Positions 22,952 to 34,412 of a stretch of 64,000 bases of DNA are shown piece by piece (within the stretch, counting starts at the first letter, position 1; each line of letters starts with the position of its first letter). Under the pieces are notes generated by a model, which was not told where the DNA came from, searched no databases, and saw only the letters and a list, made by a program, of their open reading frames with translations. Location of the stretch: assembly GCA_002104905.1 (NCBI GenBank), contig MCFE01000472.1, positions 1 to 64,000 of the forward strand, in the 5' to 3' direction. The position numbers and the translations under genes are program-made. The stretch is from Basidiobolus meristosporus CBS 931.73 (Eukaryota > Basidiobolomycota > Basidiobolomycetes > Basidiobolales > Basidiobolaceae).

Positions 22952-23977
22952 TTAAAACATCGCGAAAACGGCCATCATGCCAGCAAGAAGGGCGCCGGCG
23001 TAGAGGGACCCGGAATGGTTGGGGTTGGCAGAGTTCTTGCTGACGCTGGTGGTGTTGGTGTTGGAGCTGCCTGATCCATCAACCGGGTCGCCCTTGTATA
23101 GCTGCTTGTCGCCGAGGCACTCGGGGACAGTAACAATTCGGAATCCGGCGTTGGTTACCATATCAATCAACTCTGCGGCGATATCCACGGAGTAAGGGTG
23201 GATGTCGTGGTGCAATGCCAAGAACTGGTGCTTGGATGCATCAGCTCCCTTGAGAGCGTTCACATAGATCTCCCTGACCTGGTTGGAGTCTCTGTTCTTC
23301 CAGTCCAAACTATCGAGATTCCAGTAGATAACCTGGTAGCCCAAAGACTTCATGAGCTCGAGAGACTCGGGGGTGTAGGCACCAGTAGGGGGCCTCATGT
23401 ACCGGACATGCTTGCCAATGGACTTGAAGATGTTCTCATCGGTTCTATTCATTTCGGATTTGATCCGATCAGGAGACATGATGCGGGTATCGATGGAGAT
23501 ATGGTCGTAAGTATGAGAGGCGATGTGGTGTCCTTCGTCATAGGCTCTCTTCAGCAGCTGCTGAGAAGCTGGACTCTCAAGCATATTGCCTAGAACAAAG
23601 AACGTCACCTTCACATTCTTGCTCTTCAAGACATCCAGCAGCTTGGGGGTCAGGGTCAAATGGGGTCCGTCGTCGAATGTCATCGCAAAGGTTCCTGGGA
23701 CGTTGCATTGATGGATGTAGGTCCCTTCGGTTGGTGCAGGTCCCTTGGAAGCCTCCGGTTTGCCATCACACTGGAATAAACAATTGGTTTGGCAGAAATC
23801 CTGAGTAGCTCCGCAAAACCCGTGTTTGGAGCAACAATAACCAGCTTGGCATTGCACTAGAGATGGGCTGTTGCCGCATCCAAGCTGGGCAGGATTGGGT
23901 GTGGTTTGGCCGCCTACATTACTCACGTGAGTCAAGGTAAGGGATGCAGCAAAGATGATGAGTGAAGAAAAGCGCAT
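22952..23977 (-). CDS. chitin deacetylase with chitin-binding domain, GPI-anchored
   Basis: Removes acetyl groups from chitin to give chitosan at the cell wall (carbohydrate esterase family 4). A 341-aa single exon. A signal peptide covers residues 1 to about 23. A type 1 chitin-binding domain (CBM18, about 33-71) carries the Cys-rich QAGYCCSKHGFCG core. The NodB domain (about 95-285) has all five motifs: TFDDGP (100-105), HTYDH (155-159, metal His pair), RPPTGAY (195-201), LDSLDW (221-226) and LHHDIH (255-260). A Ser/Asn-rich linker and hydrophobic tail (LYAGALLAGMMAVFAMF) indicate a GPI anchor. CATAAAAG about 80 bp upstream may be its TATA box. All catalytic residues are present. Confidence 0.95.
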   Translation of the reverse strand: MRFSSLIIFAASLTLTHVSNVGGQTTPNPAQLGCGNSPSLVQCQAGYCCSKHGFCGATQDFCQTNCLFQCDGKPEASKGPAPTEGTYIHQCNVPGTFAMTFDDGPHLTLTPKLLDVLKSKNVKVTFFVLGNMLESPASQQLLKRAYDEGHHIASHTYDHISIDTRIMSPDRIKSEMNRTDENIFKSIGKHVRYMRPPTGAYTPESLELMKSLGYQVIYWNLDSLDWKNRDSNQVREIYVNALKGADASKHQFLALHHDIHPYSVDIAAELIDMVTNAGFRIVTVPECLGDKQLYKGDPVDGSGSSNTNTTSVSKNSANPNHSGSLYAGALLAGMMAVFAMF

Positions 23978-25889
23978 CGTGGAGATTAGGTTTACAGTGA
24001 AAATTTGGAACTGAAGATCCCAACTTCTATGGTGCCTGCAGCGGAAACCAGGCTTTTATGGCGCTCCAGAGAGAAAAAGCTACATAGCACACTGGGAGGA
24101 CACCAATCATCTTCGCACGGAATCCGGTCTCATTAAGTACAAAAATAGATTTAGCCAGCGGATAAACATGTCTGGATGGATGCAGTCGATAAAGCATATT
24201 GCAATGAAGCGTAATTCTTGACACAAGCCAAATCTGAAATCACACTAGTTCCTCTTTGGTGGCCACCCTTAAATCAGATCCCATCTTCGACTATATCCTG
24301 TGCTACGATATCCACGAATAAATTTCCGAAATAGTGTTTATTGCCCCCAAGGGCGTAATTGTTGCGGTTTGTGCACCCACGAGTTTACTTGTATGCAGAA
24401 TGGATTTCCACAGCTACCCGCTGCATCGGGAGCAGCGGCCCTCCCCCCCCCGCTGAGCCCATGGCATGGAAAGGTCCAGTGGCTGCCTGGTGATCGGATA
24501 ATCCAGGCCATATTCCCCATACAGGAATATTAACGTTGTAGATGCAACGATATTTATTTCGCTGGCGCCAAACCTGCTTTGAGAGAAATCAATATGCAGT
24601 AGCCAAAACCTGGAGAATGCTGGATTCCGCTGCTATTAATACTACTAAGGGGAGATGGCGATTCTTGGAAAGTGTGCATCTAGATTGCCATGGTGACGGG
24701 GGCAATTTGACCTTAATTAGTGCGATCAAAAGCTGAGAGCCTTTGGGCTCCAGAATGCCGCTGGCAGCCTACCTTGAGCTGGGAACTATTCAACAGGATG
24801 TATGCTGTATAACCGCCCTGGGTTCTCAGTCGATAAATGTGTCAAGTGCCAGATACGAACATCTGGAAGTGGCTGCATCATATATAGGAGAGAAAACCAT
24901 TTGTGTTAGTTGGCAAATTAGCTTCTTATGGAATCAACAACGCTTTCGAATCAGCGTATACAAGGCGCTCACTAATATACCCCTTCAAACAGTCCCACCG
25001 GTTCCTCACTGGACCTGTATGAATGAGTGCCTCCACTATCAGAGTCCTCTCTGATATCACGGTAATACGCCAGGATCCATCTGATTCGCCAATAGCTCTT
25101 TTGCGTCACGGTACTATTTATACGTAAGACCATTTTGGGCCAACTGTCCTGATTCGCTTGATATTGCCCACTTTCACAGCTGGAAAAAGAAACCTAAATT
25201 CCCACTTGAACTGGCGGACTGATGGGTGACTCTCATCCCCAAACTTCACTATGTTCAACGCAATCCCCTAAAGTGCAATGATCGTTTGATGCTTTTACTC
25301 AAAAACATTACACACACGGTTACGTATTTCTGGGGTTGGCAATAAGCAACAAGTGTTGATTCCAGTAAAGCAGGTAAGAATGTGTTCCGTTATGACTTGC
25401 ATATTGGAATGTGCTACAACGTACCACGCCACATGTACTTGCCTTGGCGATTGATGGATTTATAACGTTCCTTGGGGTCAAAGGCCTTGAAAGCAAGGTT
25501 GCCACAAAGGGTTTCCCAGTCCGTAACCCTAAGGTCTTAGTACCGGCATCAAGGGCATAGGACATAGTCGCTGATCGCATAGGAAATATATACGATTGTG
25601 GGTAGGGTGTGAGATCTAGGCGCCCTGACACTCATGTTCTATTCTATTACTTCATTGTGATAAAAGCAACTACAGTTACTTGTCACGAAATAAAGGCACG
25701 GTATTTGCGGTAAACATACTACAGGCTCCATAACAAAATGCAAGTTGTTGAAATCTAGTTTACGACCAGCATTTTTGGGGTTGGAATATCTCATCCATCA
25801 ATCCAACCATTGAACTGGCCCCTCCGATAATTGGTGATTTAGAGAATTGATGTCATGGCCACCGTTGTCAACTAATCTATAACGCACAC
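23978..25889. other. intergenic, no supported gene
   Basis: 1.9 kb between the divergent chitin deacetylase and the ATPase gene. The longest frames (about 100 codons at 24,743-25,054 and minus 25,320-25,631) show no domains or splice logic. Confidence 0.5.
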
Positions 25890-26787
25890 ATGAGCTTCCC
25901 AGGGTATGAATACGCTGGCACCTCGTGCGTTGTATTGGGTCCTGATCGATGGTAGGTTCCCCGGTTTCTTCCCTGAGTGCTGAAAGTATTTCTCTGGTAC
26001 CGCCTCTCTTACGCTTCCAATTTGCTTCAAAGTGGGAAAACCTCTTTCGCCTTAAAGACATGTCTTACTCATCTGGCTCAAAACGCTGAAAACGAGGTAC
26101 TCTTCGTCGTTCAAGATAGAGAGCAAATGAAAGAATTACTGGCCCACCAGATCGACCACTCGACAGGGAGTTCTACCCTACGAAGGATTACTTTCAAGTG
26201 AAACTTTCCATTGCATTATTCCCCCTCACTATTGCTCTGACCTGATCTATTCGTGCGATATAGATACATCAAGGAGGCTAGAACGTTGAGAGTCTTTTTA
26301 GCTTCCTTGCATGTTTTTCTCGAGGAGACGCGCTTTCCAACTATGTTGGTTGTGGATAATTTTTATGGTTATTTTGGGCAAGATGTGAAGTGAGTGGATG
26401 AGGGGTTGTTTTGTCTTGTGTCTCAATGCACTTGACTGATCCGTGCTTTAGCGAGGAGCTGTTTGTAGGGTTGCTTGGGTTACTACAAGATACCGTGCTT
26501 TTCATTAGCCAAACTCGTAGGTAAATTGGTTATTTGAGTCCAAACATTCCTTGCGCAGTTGTGATTGATACTGTATGGATTTCCAAACAACACAAAGATG
26601 TGATCTTTTGATCATTGATAGGTTGGACATTCCAGAGATTGTTACAAAATTCCTAGTAGACGGCGAATTCAGCACAGTGCACCCTTTCGATATCTATGAA
26701 CATTTTGTTGATTCAGTGATCGCAATACAAGGTAGTCACATTATAGCTATATCTAAGGAATGGTTGCGGGTGAAATCCAACTTTTAA
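25890..26787 (+). CDS. SWSAP1-like RecA-fold ATPase (Shu-complex type)
   Basis: Predicted recombination mediator: SWSAP1 partners a SWIM-domain protein and helps load RAD51. Five exons: 25,890-25,951, 26,033-26,197, 26,264-26,389, 26,452-26,520 and 26,598-26,787; all introns are GT-AG and 62-81 nt; 203 aa. Joining exons 1 and 2 creates a perfect Walker A, GPDRCGKT (17-24), which neither exon holds alone. Then come the strand VLFVVQDREQM, the segment LRRITFKYIKEARTLRVFLA, and a Walker B, TMLVVDNF (D107). Order and size resemble animal SWSAP1 (about 229 aa). It is small for a full RAD51 paralogue. An alternative is the fungal Psy3/Rdl1 group. The fold is confident; the orthology is inferred. 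Confidence 0.6.
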
Positions 26788-27187
26788 TCTTTTGCTTGGT
26801 TCTTGTACAAAGGCAGTCCGCCAGATCTCGTTTTATCTACTATTCATTCAAAGTCCTTTTGCCATAGAAATTGCATTCCAAAGCAAGAGCCACACGTAAT
26901 TCGACAGGTGGAATACACGCTATCGAACTCCGATCATCAACAATATCATTCAAACAGTACCTCAACGTGATAGGATACGACGCCGCTGTGGTTCACCCTT
27001 CAATCGATATCGTTGTCAACGATATCTGTCTCTGCTTGCCTCTCGCTCTCCAATTCTTCTTGTGAAACAAGCTCGAATACAACCACAAAAAAGATGGTTT
27101 TGCCATCTCTTGATTGCGCTACATACTTTAGAGGCTTTAAAAAGCAAAATCGTGTTAATAAATGTCAATCGGAAAGTGTTGAAATGA
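26788..27187. other. convergent intergenic spacer
   Basis: Lies between the 3' ends of the ATPase gene (+) and the DUF1769 gene (-). AATAAATG on the plus strand near 27,157 is a possible poly-A signal. No gene seen. Confidence 0.5.
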
Positions 27188-27886
27188 TCAATACGTCACC
27201 TGGCCATCGTAGTATTTCATCACATCTAGCTCAAATCCAGGTAATACCAAGGAATGTGAATTGAAGTTGATGTAGGGATTGAAGAAGTCGAATTGGTAAA
27301 GCATATCAGTTCGCAGCTTAACAGCTTTTCGGTTCTCAGCCTTGGAAAGATAATCACGCCGTTCAGCAGAAGTCAATTGTTTTTCCAAAAGAGAAGAGGT
27401 GTCTTCTTGGATACGTTGGATGAGGCCCTCAGAAAGCTGGATGTCTTGATGAGCGGGTTTGACGTTGACAACATTCATGGTGACCAGCAATGGACTGAAT
27501 GCCCAGGGCTGTTCACTATAAATGTCCGCCTCCAAACCTGGGTCTATCCATTTTGCTATCTTAAGTGCCACTCCTGCACCATATGGTAGGTTGAGTTTAT
27601 TGTCAAAGGAGTTGCCAAACACTACATCGTCAGCATTCCATTCCTGTTTGAAACGCCCTTGGACTTGTATGGAGTACTGATCTTTGTTCCCTTCGAAATA
27701 CGGACTGTTCTTTAGAGGTTTACTACCGTCTGGTGTTACTCCCTCGTAATCTCGTATACGCACAATTAGTCGCCCTGTAAAATAAGGAGAATCAAGTATG
27801 ACTGGGTTATTCTCGTCATTCACTTTGATCACCGGTAAATTCTGCACTTCGGTGTTGGTACCAGCACGAACCCTAAGTATATACAT
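27188..27886 (-). CDS. DUF1769 (UPF0590-like) family protein
   Basis: Function unknown; the family is widespread in fungi. 232 aa in one exon. Landmarks of the family: RVRAGTNTEVQNLPVIKVND, FTGRLIVRIRDYEG, YSIQVQGRFKQEWNADDVVF with GNSFDNKLNLPYG, and IDPGLEADIYSEQPWAFSPL followed by LVTMNVVNV. The frame is open upstream to 27,988, but I start at 27,886 (MYILRVRAG) because a TATA box (CTATATAAGCC) lies about 90 bp upstream, inside the longer frame, and the family normally begins close to its LRVRAG strand. Ends MKYYDGQVTY, near the usual family C-terminus. Confidence 0.8.
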   Translation of the reverse strand: MYILRVRAGTNTEVQNLPVIKVNDENNPVILDSPYFTGRLIVRIRDYEGVTPDGSKPLKNSPYFEGNKDQYSIQVQGRFKQEWNADDVVFGNSFDNKLNLPYGAGVALKIAKWIDPGLEADIYSEQPWAFSPLLVTMNVVNVKPAHQDIQLSEGLIQRIQEDTSSLLEKQLTSAERRDYLSKAENRKAVKLRTDMLYQFDFFNPYINFNSHSLVLPGFELDVMKYYDGQVTY

Positions 27887-29012
27887 TGTAGTGGCGTTAT
27901 GTGGGTTTTGGGCGACGCAGATTTGTAGTGTAGAATGAACTTGGAGTTTCTTGTGTGGTACACAATTGAGACTTGGCTTATATAGCAACTACGGTCCTCG
28001 TGATGACTTACCGATGACACAATTTAGTGATTTCTGATTCAGTGACGTTTTCCCCCCTCATATGCCAAAGTGAGGATCTGGTCACATATGCTATACGAAT
28101 GACCCAAGCTCCGCCCTCCCTTCGTTCGTATCCACCCGTAAGAAAGATACAGAGCTCCGCTACAAGGCCAAGAGAGATAACCACCCCCTTAGATTTGCTT
28201 AGTCGATACCAAAGAGGCTGGAGATAATTACTCGAATAATACAACGATTTAAGAATAAAGCACCGAGCAGGTCTATGCATGCAATGATATCAGATGAATT
28301 CATATAGTTTTGTCAACGTCGGTTACTAGAGAGGGTGGACGAAAGACAGATTCGTTAAAGTACCTCTACATGGACTAACCTCTCACCCGTATTTTGCATC
28401 CTTGTTGATTGAATTCAAGTTAATCAAGAGCCAAGGATAGGCGATATCTTGGGGTAACTGTTAATTAAATTAGATACATTCATGCACGGCTGCGATATAT
28501 TAAATTCACCAGCATCATGACCAAATTAATATTGAGTTGCTTTGATATCTTCAAGTATTGAGCGGTTGCATCGTGCAGAACAAAGGCAGATAAATGACAT
28601 TTGTTAGGGTTACATTGGAATTTACTTCTATATATGGCAATAATTGGTCATATAGCTCAATACTCATCTAAAAAGTCTAAAATTGTGACTGATTTCTAAT
28701 GCCCACAGGTCAGTATTGCGCCATTGAAGGGAAATGGCCCGGCTCTACATAACATCTCAAAATATATGAAAAATCTATAAGGCTAAACATAGGAGAAATT
28801 CTATTGGTTGCTGTCCTCAAGCGATAATATGCGAAGATACAAGCAAATGAGCTTCCTTGGATACTTTTCGAGCAGGTCAACTTCGAGTAAAATACACTAG
28901 CTGTGATACACCGAAGACAAAGATCGTCTTGTTATAAGCAAAATATACAAGTCCAATAAAGAAAATATAGAAAAAGCTAGAATACACCTGGCAAAATCGT
29001 GAGCGGCCCTGT
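27887..29012. other. intergenic, DUF1769 promoter then no gene seen
   Basis: Holds the TATA box of the DUF1769 gene near 27,976-27,986. The remainder is AT-rich with only short frames. Confidence 0.5.
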
Positions 29013-29930
29013 TCATTGTCTGCCGGTGACCCTCGTCGTTGGGTGGCTGAAGTTGGCTGGAAGTGTCGTTTTGACCATAGGATTGTAGGTAACTCGAGGA
29101 TTAGGTAACAAGGGGCTAACTATGGAACGGCATGATATCAGCCGATTCTCCAGTATCTTCACTCTCTCCATGATTTCCTGGATTGTTGCCATAGGGTTCG
29201 TTCCTTTTCGTTGATAATCGACGAACTTGTGAGCAGTTGGCAGAGGTGATGGCGGTGTGGAGCTGTGTGAGTGTAGATGATCTGGAGTATTGTCCAAGTT
29301 GTCGCACATTTTCCTATAGGGAGTAGGGGATGGTGATGGATTAGAAGGAGTGGGACTGAGCGCGGGGGACACGAGCGCGTTGGAGCGAGTTACTGATAGC
29401 TCATTCTCAAGGTCCCGAAGTTCATCTTTGAGTCGTTGCATCTCTTCCTTCATACGATTACACTTGTTTGTTTCACGCTCGAACTTTTCTTTCCACTCAC
29501 GAGCTTCATTCGATTTCCCCTCCATATCTGCCATTGAGCAATGGGCCGCTCGCTTGAAATTTTCGAGCTCCTCATTTTCCATTTCCAGATCCACAGCCTT
29601 ACGCTGCATTTTACCGTATCCATCACGAAGCGTTTCAAGCTCTTTCTGAAGTGAGCCGATGGTGTAGTTTGACTCAAGACTGGCAGTTCTTCGTTTCTCT
29701 GTTAATATGTCCAGTTCTTGCAAGAGGCTTTGGTTCTGACTTCTCAGCTTATTGTTTTGGGCTTCAAGCGCTTGCAGCTCTCGCTCCAACTCTTCCTCGA
29801 GCTCTTTTGACGAGGACTGAAAAGCATCGGAAGTTATCTGTATCTCCTTCAGCTCCTTCTCTAGGGAATAGTACATGGTTTTCCAATACACGACTTCATC
29901 TTTAGGGTCGGCAAATGACTTTTCTGACAT
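29013..29930 (-). CDS. NudE/NDEL1 family dynein regulator
   Basis: Coiled-coil adaptor that binds LIS1 (NudF) and dynein and promotes nuclear and vesicle transport along microtubules. 305 aa, single exon. The N-terminus, DEVVYWKTMYYSLEKELKEI, is typical. A long coiled coil covers about residues 10-190, with the conserved NudE stretch ELENFKRAAHCSMADMEGK and MQRLKDELRDLENELSVTRS. A Ser/Pro-rich disordered linker (195-250) is followed by the C-terminal element IMERVKILENRLISCRSIVS, which matches the fungal NudE tail. I choose MSEKSFADPKDE (29,930) over the in-frame upstream Met at 30,038, whose extension is hydrophobic and absent from the family. A TATATAATAAAG motif lies near 30,065. Confidence 0.9.
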   Translation of the reverse strand: MSEKSFADPKDEVVYWKTMYYSLEKELKEIQITSDAFQSSSKELEEELERELQALEAQNNKLRSQNQSLLQELDILTEKRRTASLESNYTIGSLQKELETLRDGYGKMQRKAVDLEMENEELENFKRAAHCSMADMEGKSNEAREWKEKFERETNKCNRMKEEMQRLKDELRDLENELSVTRSNALVSPALSPTPSNPSPSPTPYRKMCDNLDNTPDHLHSHSSTPPSPLPTAHKFVDYQRKGTNPMATIQEIMERVKILENRLISCRSIVSPLLPNPRVTYNPMVKTTLPANFSHPTTRVTGRQ

Positions 29931-30684
29931 GAAGGTATATTTGATAATAGGTAATTTTGGTAAAGCAGGGGATTGTGTCTTGGAGAAGGAATATATAAAA
30001 ACTATAAACTCGGCGTGAAGAAGAGTAAATAGCCACAATATGAGAGGGGATGGTGGACTGCTTTATTATATATGAGAGGGCGACTGATTAAATGCACTAA
30101 TTAGATATAAGCTAAGGTTGGATTCAGTGATTTGGTGCCAATTCGATTAAAACTTGTGATGCAATCTCATGCATCAGTGATCATAACCGATTCTCAAAAA
30201 TAAAGTGATTATGCCGGATTGTTTTGTGCATTCATTGACTACTAGGATAGACTTGCGCCATTTTCGATTATTCCAAGAGAGCCTCACATAAAACAACGAA
30301 GATAATTGTCTAGTGTGGCATGCTGTAAACCGGCTGATTTGCTTACCCAAGATGATTGTTCACGTATCTACGGTGGGCACTGGAGCCTGAATACCTCAAA
30401 CCAGGTGATGTTTCAGAAGGATTAACAGACGATGGATTTCAGTTCGAGACACAGGAGTTGTGACAAAAACTCCCATGCTGAAAGCAGAGTTGCCTCAGGA
30501 TTGGAAATAGGCGGTAGTCCATGTTGCCTAGGAGCCGATATGATGCCATATTGTCAAGGCTTGAGGTAGTGTATGGGGAGTTGTAGAGTCGTGATTGGCC
30601 AGCCCACAGGCTGATACAGATGGAGATTTAATCAAACTGTTTGAATGGTGTGCTGGCCATCCGCAGCCCGTATCAAAATTCATT
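29931..30684. other. intergenic, NudE promoter region
   Basis: Contains the TATA-like motif for NudE near 30,060-30,072. No other feature seen. Confidence 0.5.
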
Positions 30685-30903
30685 CTAACAAGGTACCAGC
30701 GCTAAGACATATTTTCCTTGTTTTACAGGCCTCATACAATCCAAGTGGGAGAATGGATTGGAAGTTATAGACAAACATTCCACCTCTACCCCTGTGTGGG
30801 GGCAGGACAGATCAACAAGATTGTTGGATCTATGGGCCCTCGTAGTGTCAAATCGGGCTGAGGTGATGAGGAGGGTCAGCGAACACACAACCCAAGCAGC
30901 CAT
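30685..30903 (-). CDS. candidate small secreted protein, 72 aa
   Basis: Not recognised. It opens MAAWVVCSLTLLITSARF, which reads as a signal peptide, followed by a short mature part with four cysteines (LSCPHTGVEVECLSITSN, LDCMRP, VPC at the end). The size and Cys count are typical of fungal small secreted proteins, but the frame is short enough to be chance and no promoter motif is evident. Confidence 0.35.
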   Translation of the reverse strand: MAAWVVCSLTLLITSARFDTTRAHRSNNLVDLSCPHTGVEVECLSITSNPFSHLDCMRPVKQGKYVLALVPC

Positions 30904-32516
30904 ATTATGAATCTAGAAGTCGACCGATATGAGACCAGTGGGATGATTTGAAATGAAATTTAACAAAGTGATTCCTATGTGCTCAGTAAATCGTTGCTCG
31001 TATAAACAGAGCATCTGTTTAGATGACAAGTTGGATTAGCCTGGTGAGAACATCTTCGCGTTGTTGGTAATAATAAGTGAATTAGTGATTAATACAGTGC
31101 GATGTGTGATTTATGATCAGACCATATATTGGTTTCAATTTTCAATAGTTCACAGTCAAACCTGGTAATTCTCAGATCTCATTGTGTGATGGCCCGATTG
31201 AGTTCTCCCTTGCACGCTCCAATAATTTTAATGTATAGTTATGGTGCTTGCTGTTTGTCGAAATCAGAATTTCTTTGTAACTACTTCCGGTATTTAATGA
31301 ACACGCATATTCCTGTGATTTCGTTGTGGAGCTTGCCAATAGCCATGGAAAGTTACTATGATGAATGCGGTAGTTAGCAGATTACACGCTAGGCTCCTAC
31401 TTTTGGAAACAAAGTGGCCATATTTTGTCGGGATATATTAGTCTAAAGAGTTTCATAGACGTTGCAGTTCTTTCTGTATAATCGAATTCAACTAATCGAG
31501 TACGCATGAATAGCGTACAACCTTCAATAGAATGAATATTCTTTGAGTGACGATCATTCAAACATGATTCTCTGAAACTGCTGCACGTGTATTATCTTGA
31601 TGGAGAATCAGGAAATCCAACTTTTCAGCTTCTAGCAGGCAGATGATTTGGTTGTATTTCTACCATTAGGTACATGTTGTTAAAGTGCATGGTTGCTGAA
31701 TATCTATAATTAGGCTGCCTCCGCTATGGTTCCACTTGTGTGGGTCGTTTCATTCCTATTTTTCCATAAACAAACAGTATAGTTGAGGGTAAACTGCCTA
31801 TTTTCAAGCCCTGACAAGCCTCTTGTATTAATAGCTTTCCGGTAGTGCTTATGCAACTAAGGGTGCCTGTAGAGTGATGGTTGCCCCTACAGAGTAAATA
31901 CACACGTTGGATAGGAGACCAAAAAATTCCATTGGCTGCAGAGAGCAGATGTTACAAGATTACAAACTGTCAGATACCAAGTTTACTCAAGCATGGGCTC
32001 GGCCAAATATGTGAACCTCACTTTGCCAAGGAAGAAAAGTATGCTCAGACAAGTCTATGTTTCAAGATCGTTAGTACACACCCCTGGTGCGGGGTAACCT
32101 TGAGGTATACCAAGTAGATCATTTTAGTTTGTTTACAGTCGGACATGGAGCTGATCAAAGCCCCAACCTCCTGCAGTGCCGCAAAATTATTGACTAATGT
32201 TTACTAGTCGGTGAATATCTATGTATGCCGAATGAATGTTTTTCAAGAACCAAACGTAGGCAAAGTCATTTACCAATCAACGCTGCGCTTCTCAGCTTCG
32301 AACAGTATAAAATGGTAGCTGTACTTCCACTTCACTTTAGAACAAGTGACTTTAGGCCAACAAGACAACGCTTTCATACCAAGGATCCATATACTCTCTA
32401 GAATTCCCTCTTCTCAGTTCGAACATTAAGCGAGTCAGTATATACGTATATATATATATATATACACCATTGGGATTTGACTACTTGTTACCGGAGATTC
32501 CAAATATTTACTTGAG
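30904..32516. other. intergenic; promoter elements near the right end
   Basis: 1.6 kb without a supported gene. CAGTATAAAATGG at 32,303-32,315 is a good TATA box for the repeat protein that starts at 32,517. A TA dinucleotide tract (32,443-32,463) lies in its leader. Confidence 0.5.
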
Positions 32517-34412
32517 ATGAGGTTCATTTCTGCTATCTCGATTTTTATTGTTCTCGAGGTGGTACAGTCAGCTGTGATCGAGTCTTCACACTCGAAACAT
32601 CCTGTACGTATGTCGATCTCCGCAGCTAAGAGTTCTGTCCGACGAATTCGTAGATCGCCAGTGGAAAATGACTTTAATGAGTTTTTGGAAATAAGCACAA
32701 AAACATCTGATATTTCTGGAAATATCAGCAAGTCAATGAGTCGAACCATGGATGCTGTTTCAAGTAGAAGACGTAGAAGACCCGGGTATCAGGGTGGTAG
32801 AAACCCAAAAGATAATAACCGGAGATATCCGGGAATGAAGGGCTCAGATGGCAGACGACCTCCCGATGACAGCGAACATAATATCCTGAAAGGCTTAAGT
32901 GAGACTATAAACAGCAAAAACCTCAAAGGAAGAATTGGGGTTGGTAATGGTGGCTATAGACATCCAAAGGATAACAATGGCAATGGGAGCTCTAAGGATG
33001 GTAATGGAAACGCGAACGACAATGGTAGAAATGGAAGCTCAAAGGACGGTAGCAATTCCCGTAATGACGGTAACGATGGATCTAAAGACAACAATGAAAA
33101 CGGTAACAGAAATGGCAATGGTAATGGTGGCAACGGAAATCCTAAGGACGGCAATGGCAACGGTAATGGCAATGGTGGCAACGGAAGTCCTAAGGACAGC
33201 AGTGGCAACGGCAATGGTGGCAACGGAAATCCTAAGGACGGCAATGGCAATGGCAATGGCAATGGTGGCAACGGAAATCCTAAGGACGGCAGTGGCAACG
33301 GCAATGGTGGCAACGGAAATCCTAAGGACGGCAATGGCAACGGCAATGGTGGTAACGGAAATCCTAAGGACGGCAATGGCAATGGCAATGGTGGCAACGG
33401 AAATCCCAAGGACGGCAATGGCAATGGCAATGGTGGTAACGGAAATCCTAAGGACGGCAATGGCAACGGCAATGGTGGCAACGGAAATCCTAAGGACGGC
33501 AATGGCAACGGCAATGGTGGTAACGGAAATCCTAAGGACGGCAGTGGCAACGGCAATGGTGGCAACGGAAATCCCAAGGACGGCAATGGCAATGGCAATG
33601 GTGGTAACGGAAATCCTAAGGACGGCAATGGCAACGGTAATGGCAATGGTGGCAACGGAAATCCCAAGGACGGCAATGGTAATGGCAATGGCAATGGTGG
33701 CAACGGAAATCCTAAGGACGGCAATGGCAATGGCAATGGTGGCAACGGAAATCCTAAGGACGGCAGTGGCAACGGCAATGGTGGCAACGGAAATCCTAAG
33801 GACGGCAATGGCAATGGCAATGGTGGCAACGGAAGTCCTAAGGACGGCAGTGGCAACAGCAATGGTGGTAACGGAAATCCCAAGGATGGCAATGGCAATG
33901 GCAATGGTGGCAACGGAAATCCCAAGGATGGCAATGGCAATGGCAATGGTGGCAACGGAAATCCCAAGGATGGCAATGGCAATGGCAATGGTGGCAACGG
34001 AAATCCTAAGGGCGGTAATGGTAATGGAAACCCCAAAGACGGCGGCGGCAATCCGAAAGATAGCAATGGCAACGGTAATCCCAAGGACAGCAACGGGAAT
34101 GGAGGGAATGGAGATCCAAAGGATAACGATGGGAAGGATAGCAGCAATGGTGGCAACAACTCAAGCAATGGTGGAGACCCTAAGGACAATAATGGCAATC
34201 CAAAAGACAACAACGGTGACGGAAATCCCAAGGATACCAACTCAAGTAGCGGTGGAAACAACTCTAGTAAGAATGGGAAGGATGCGAATAGAGGGGGATA
34301 TAACAATCCATCTTCAACCAACACCAACAGGCCATCTCCAACAAATTGTAACCGTCTTATCAACCTCAATCTGAATCTTCTCGGACTTCCTGTGAGAGCC
34401 TGCCTTCTCTAA
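32517..34412 (+). CDS. secreted Gly/Asn-rich protein with a 14-residue tandem repeat
   Basis: 631 aa, single exon, probable cell-wall or extracellular protein. The signal peptide [19 protein letters not shown] is followed by a basic pro-region with dibasic clusters (VRRIRRSP about 41-48, SRRRRRP about 82-88), possible Kex2 sites. From about residue 140 it is nearly all Gly, Asn, Asp, Lys, Pro and Ser. The core (33,110-34,025) has about 20 copies of [14 protein letters not shown], with some 16-residue versions carrying an extra GN. The ending is [20 protein letters not shown]. No enzyme domain. The repeat is expected to be intrinsically disordered and hydrophilic, so a matrix, mucilage or wall-filler role is inference. 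No relative with the same repeat is known to me. Confidence 0.75.
   Translation: MRFISAISIFIVLEVVQSAVIESSHSKHPVRMSISAAKSSVRRIRRSPVENDFNEFLEISTKTSDISGNISKSMSRTMDAVSSRRRRRPGYQGGRNPKDNNRRYPGMKGSDGRRPPDDSEHNILKGLSETINSKNLKGRIGVGNGGYRHPKDNNGNGSSKDGNGNANDNGRNGSSKDGSNSRNDGNDGSKDNNENGNRNGNGNGGNGNPKDGNGNGNGNGGNGSPKDSSGNGNGGNGNPKDGNGNGNGNGGNGNPKDGSGNGNGGNGNPKDGNGNGNGGNGNPKDGNGNGNGGNGNPKDGNGNGNGGNGNPKDGNGNGNGGNGNPKDGNGNGNGGNGNPKDGSGNGNGGNGNPKDGNGNGNGGNGNPKDGNGNGNGNGGNGNPKDGNGNGNGNGGNGNPKDGNGNGNGGNGNPKDGSGNGNGGNGNPKDGNGNGNGGNGSPKDGSGNSNGGNGNPKDGNGNGNGGNGNPKDGNGNGNGGNGNPKDGNGNGNGGNGNPKGGNGNGNPKDGGGNPKDSNGNGNPKDSNGNGGNGDPKDNDGKDSSNGGNNSSNGGDPKDNNGNPKDNNGDGNPKDTNSSSGGNNSSKNGKDANRGGYNNPSSTNTNRPSPTNCNRLINLNLNLLGLPVRACLL
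33110..34025 (+). repeat. 42-bp minisatellite inside the Gly/Asn-rich gene
   Basis: Unit GGCAACGGAAATCCTAAGGA plus CGGCAATGGCAACGGCAATG and GT, about 20 copies, with 48-bp variants carrying an extra GGCAAT. Units differ by synonymous T/C and C/T changes (AAC/AAT, CCT/CCC), showing selection or gene conversion that keeps the peptide. The repeat has no stops in at least three frames, which creates long false frames on both strands. Confidence 0.9.

Noticed and set aside
32954-34369. Long minus-strand frame (471 codons, Leu/Pro-rich repeats)
   Set aside because: Antisense shadow of the same minisatellite, whose unit has no stop in several frames.
32935-34374. Long plus-strand frame (479 codons, Met/Ala/Thr-rich) overlapping the Gly/Asn repeat gene
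   Set aside because: Shifted-frame shadow of the 42-bp repeat; it lacks a signal or domain, and the main frame has a signal peptide and TATA box.
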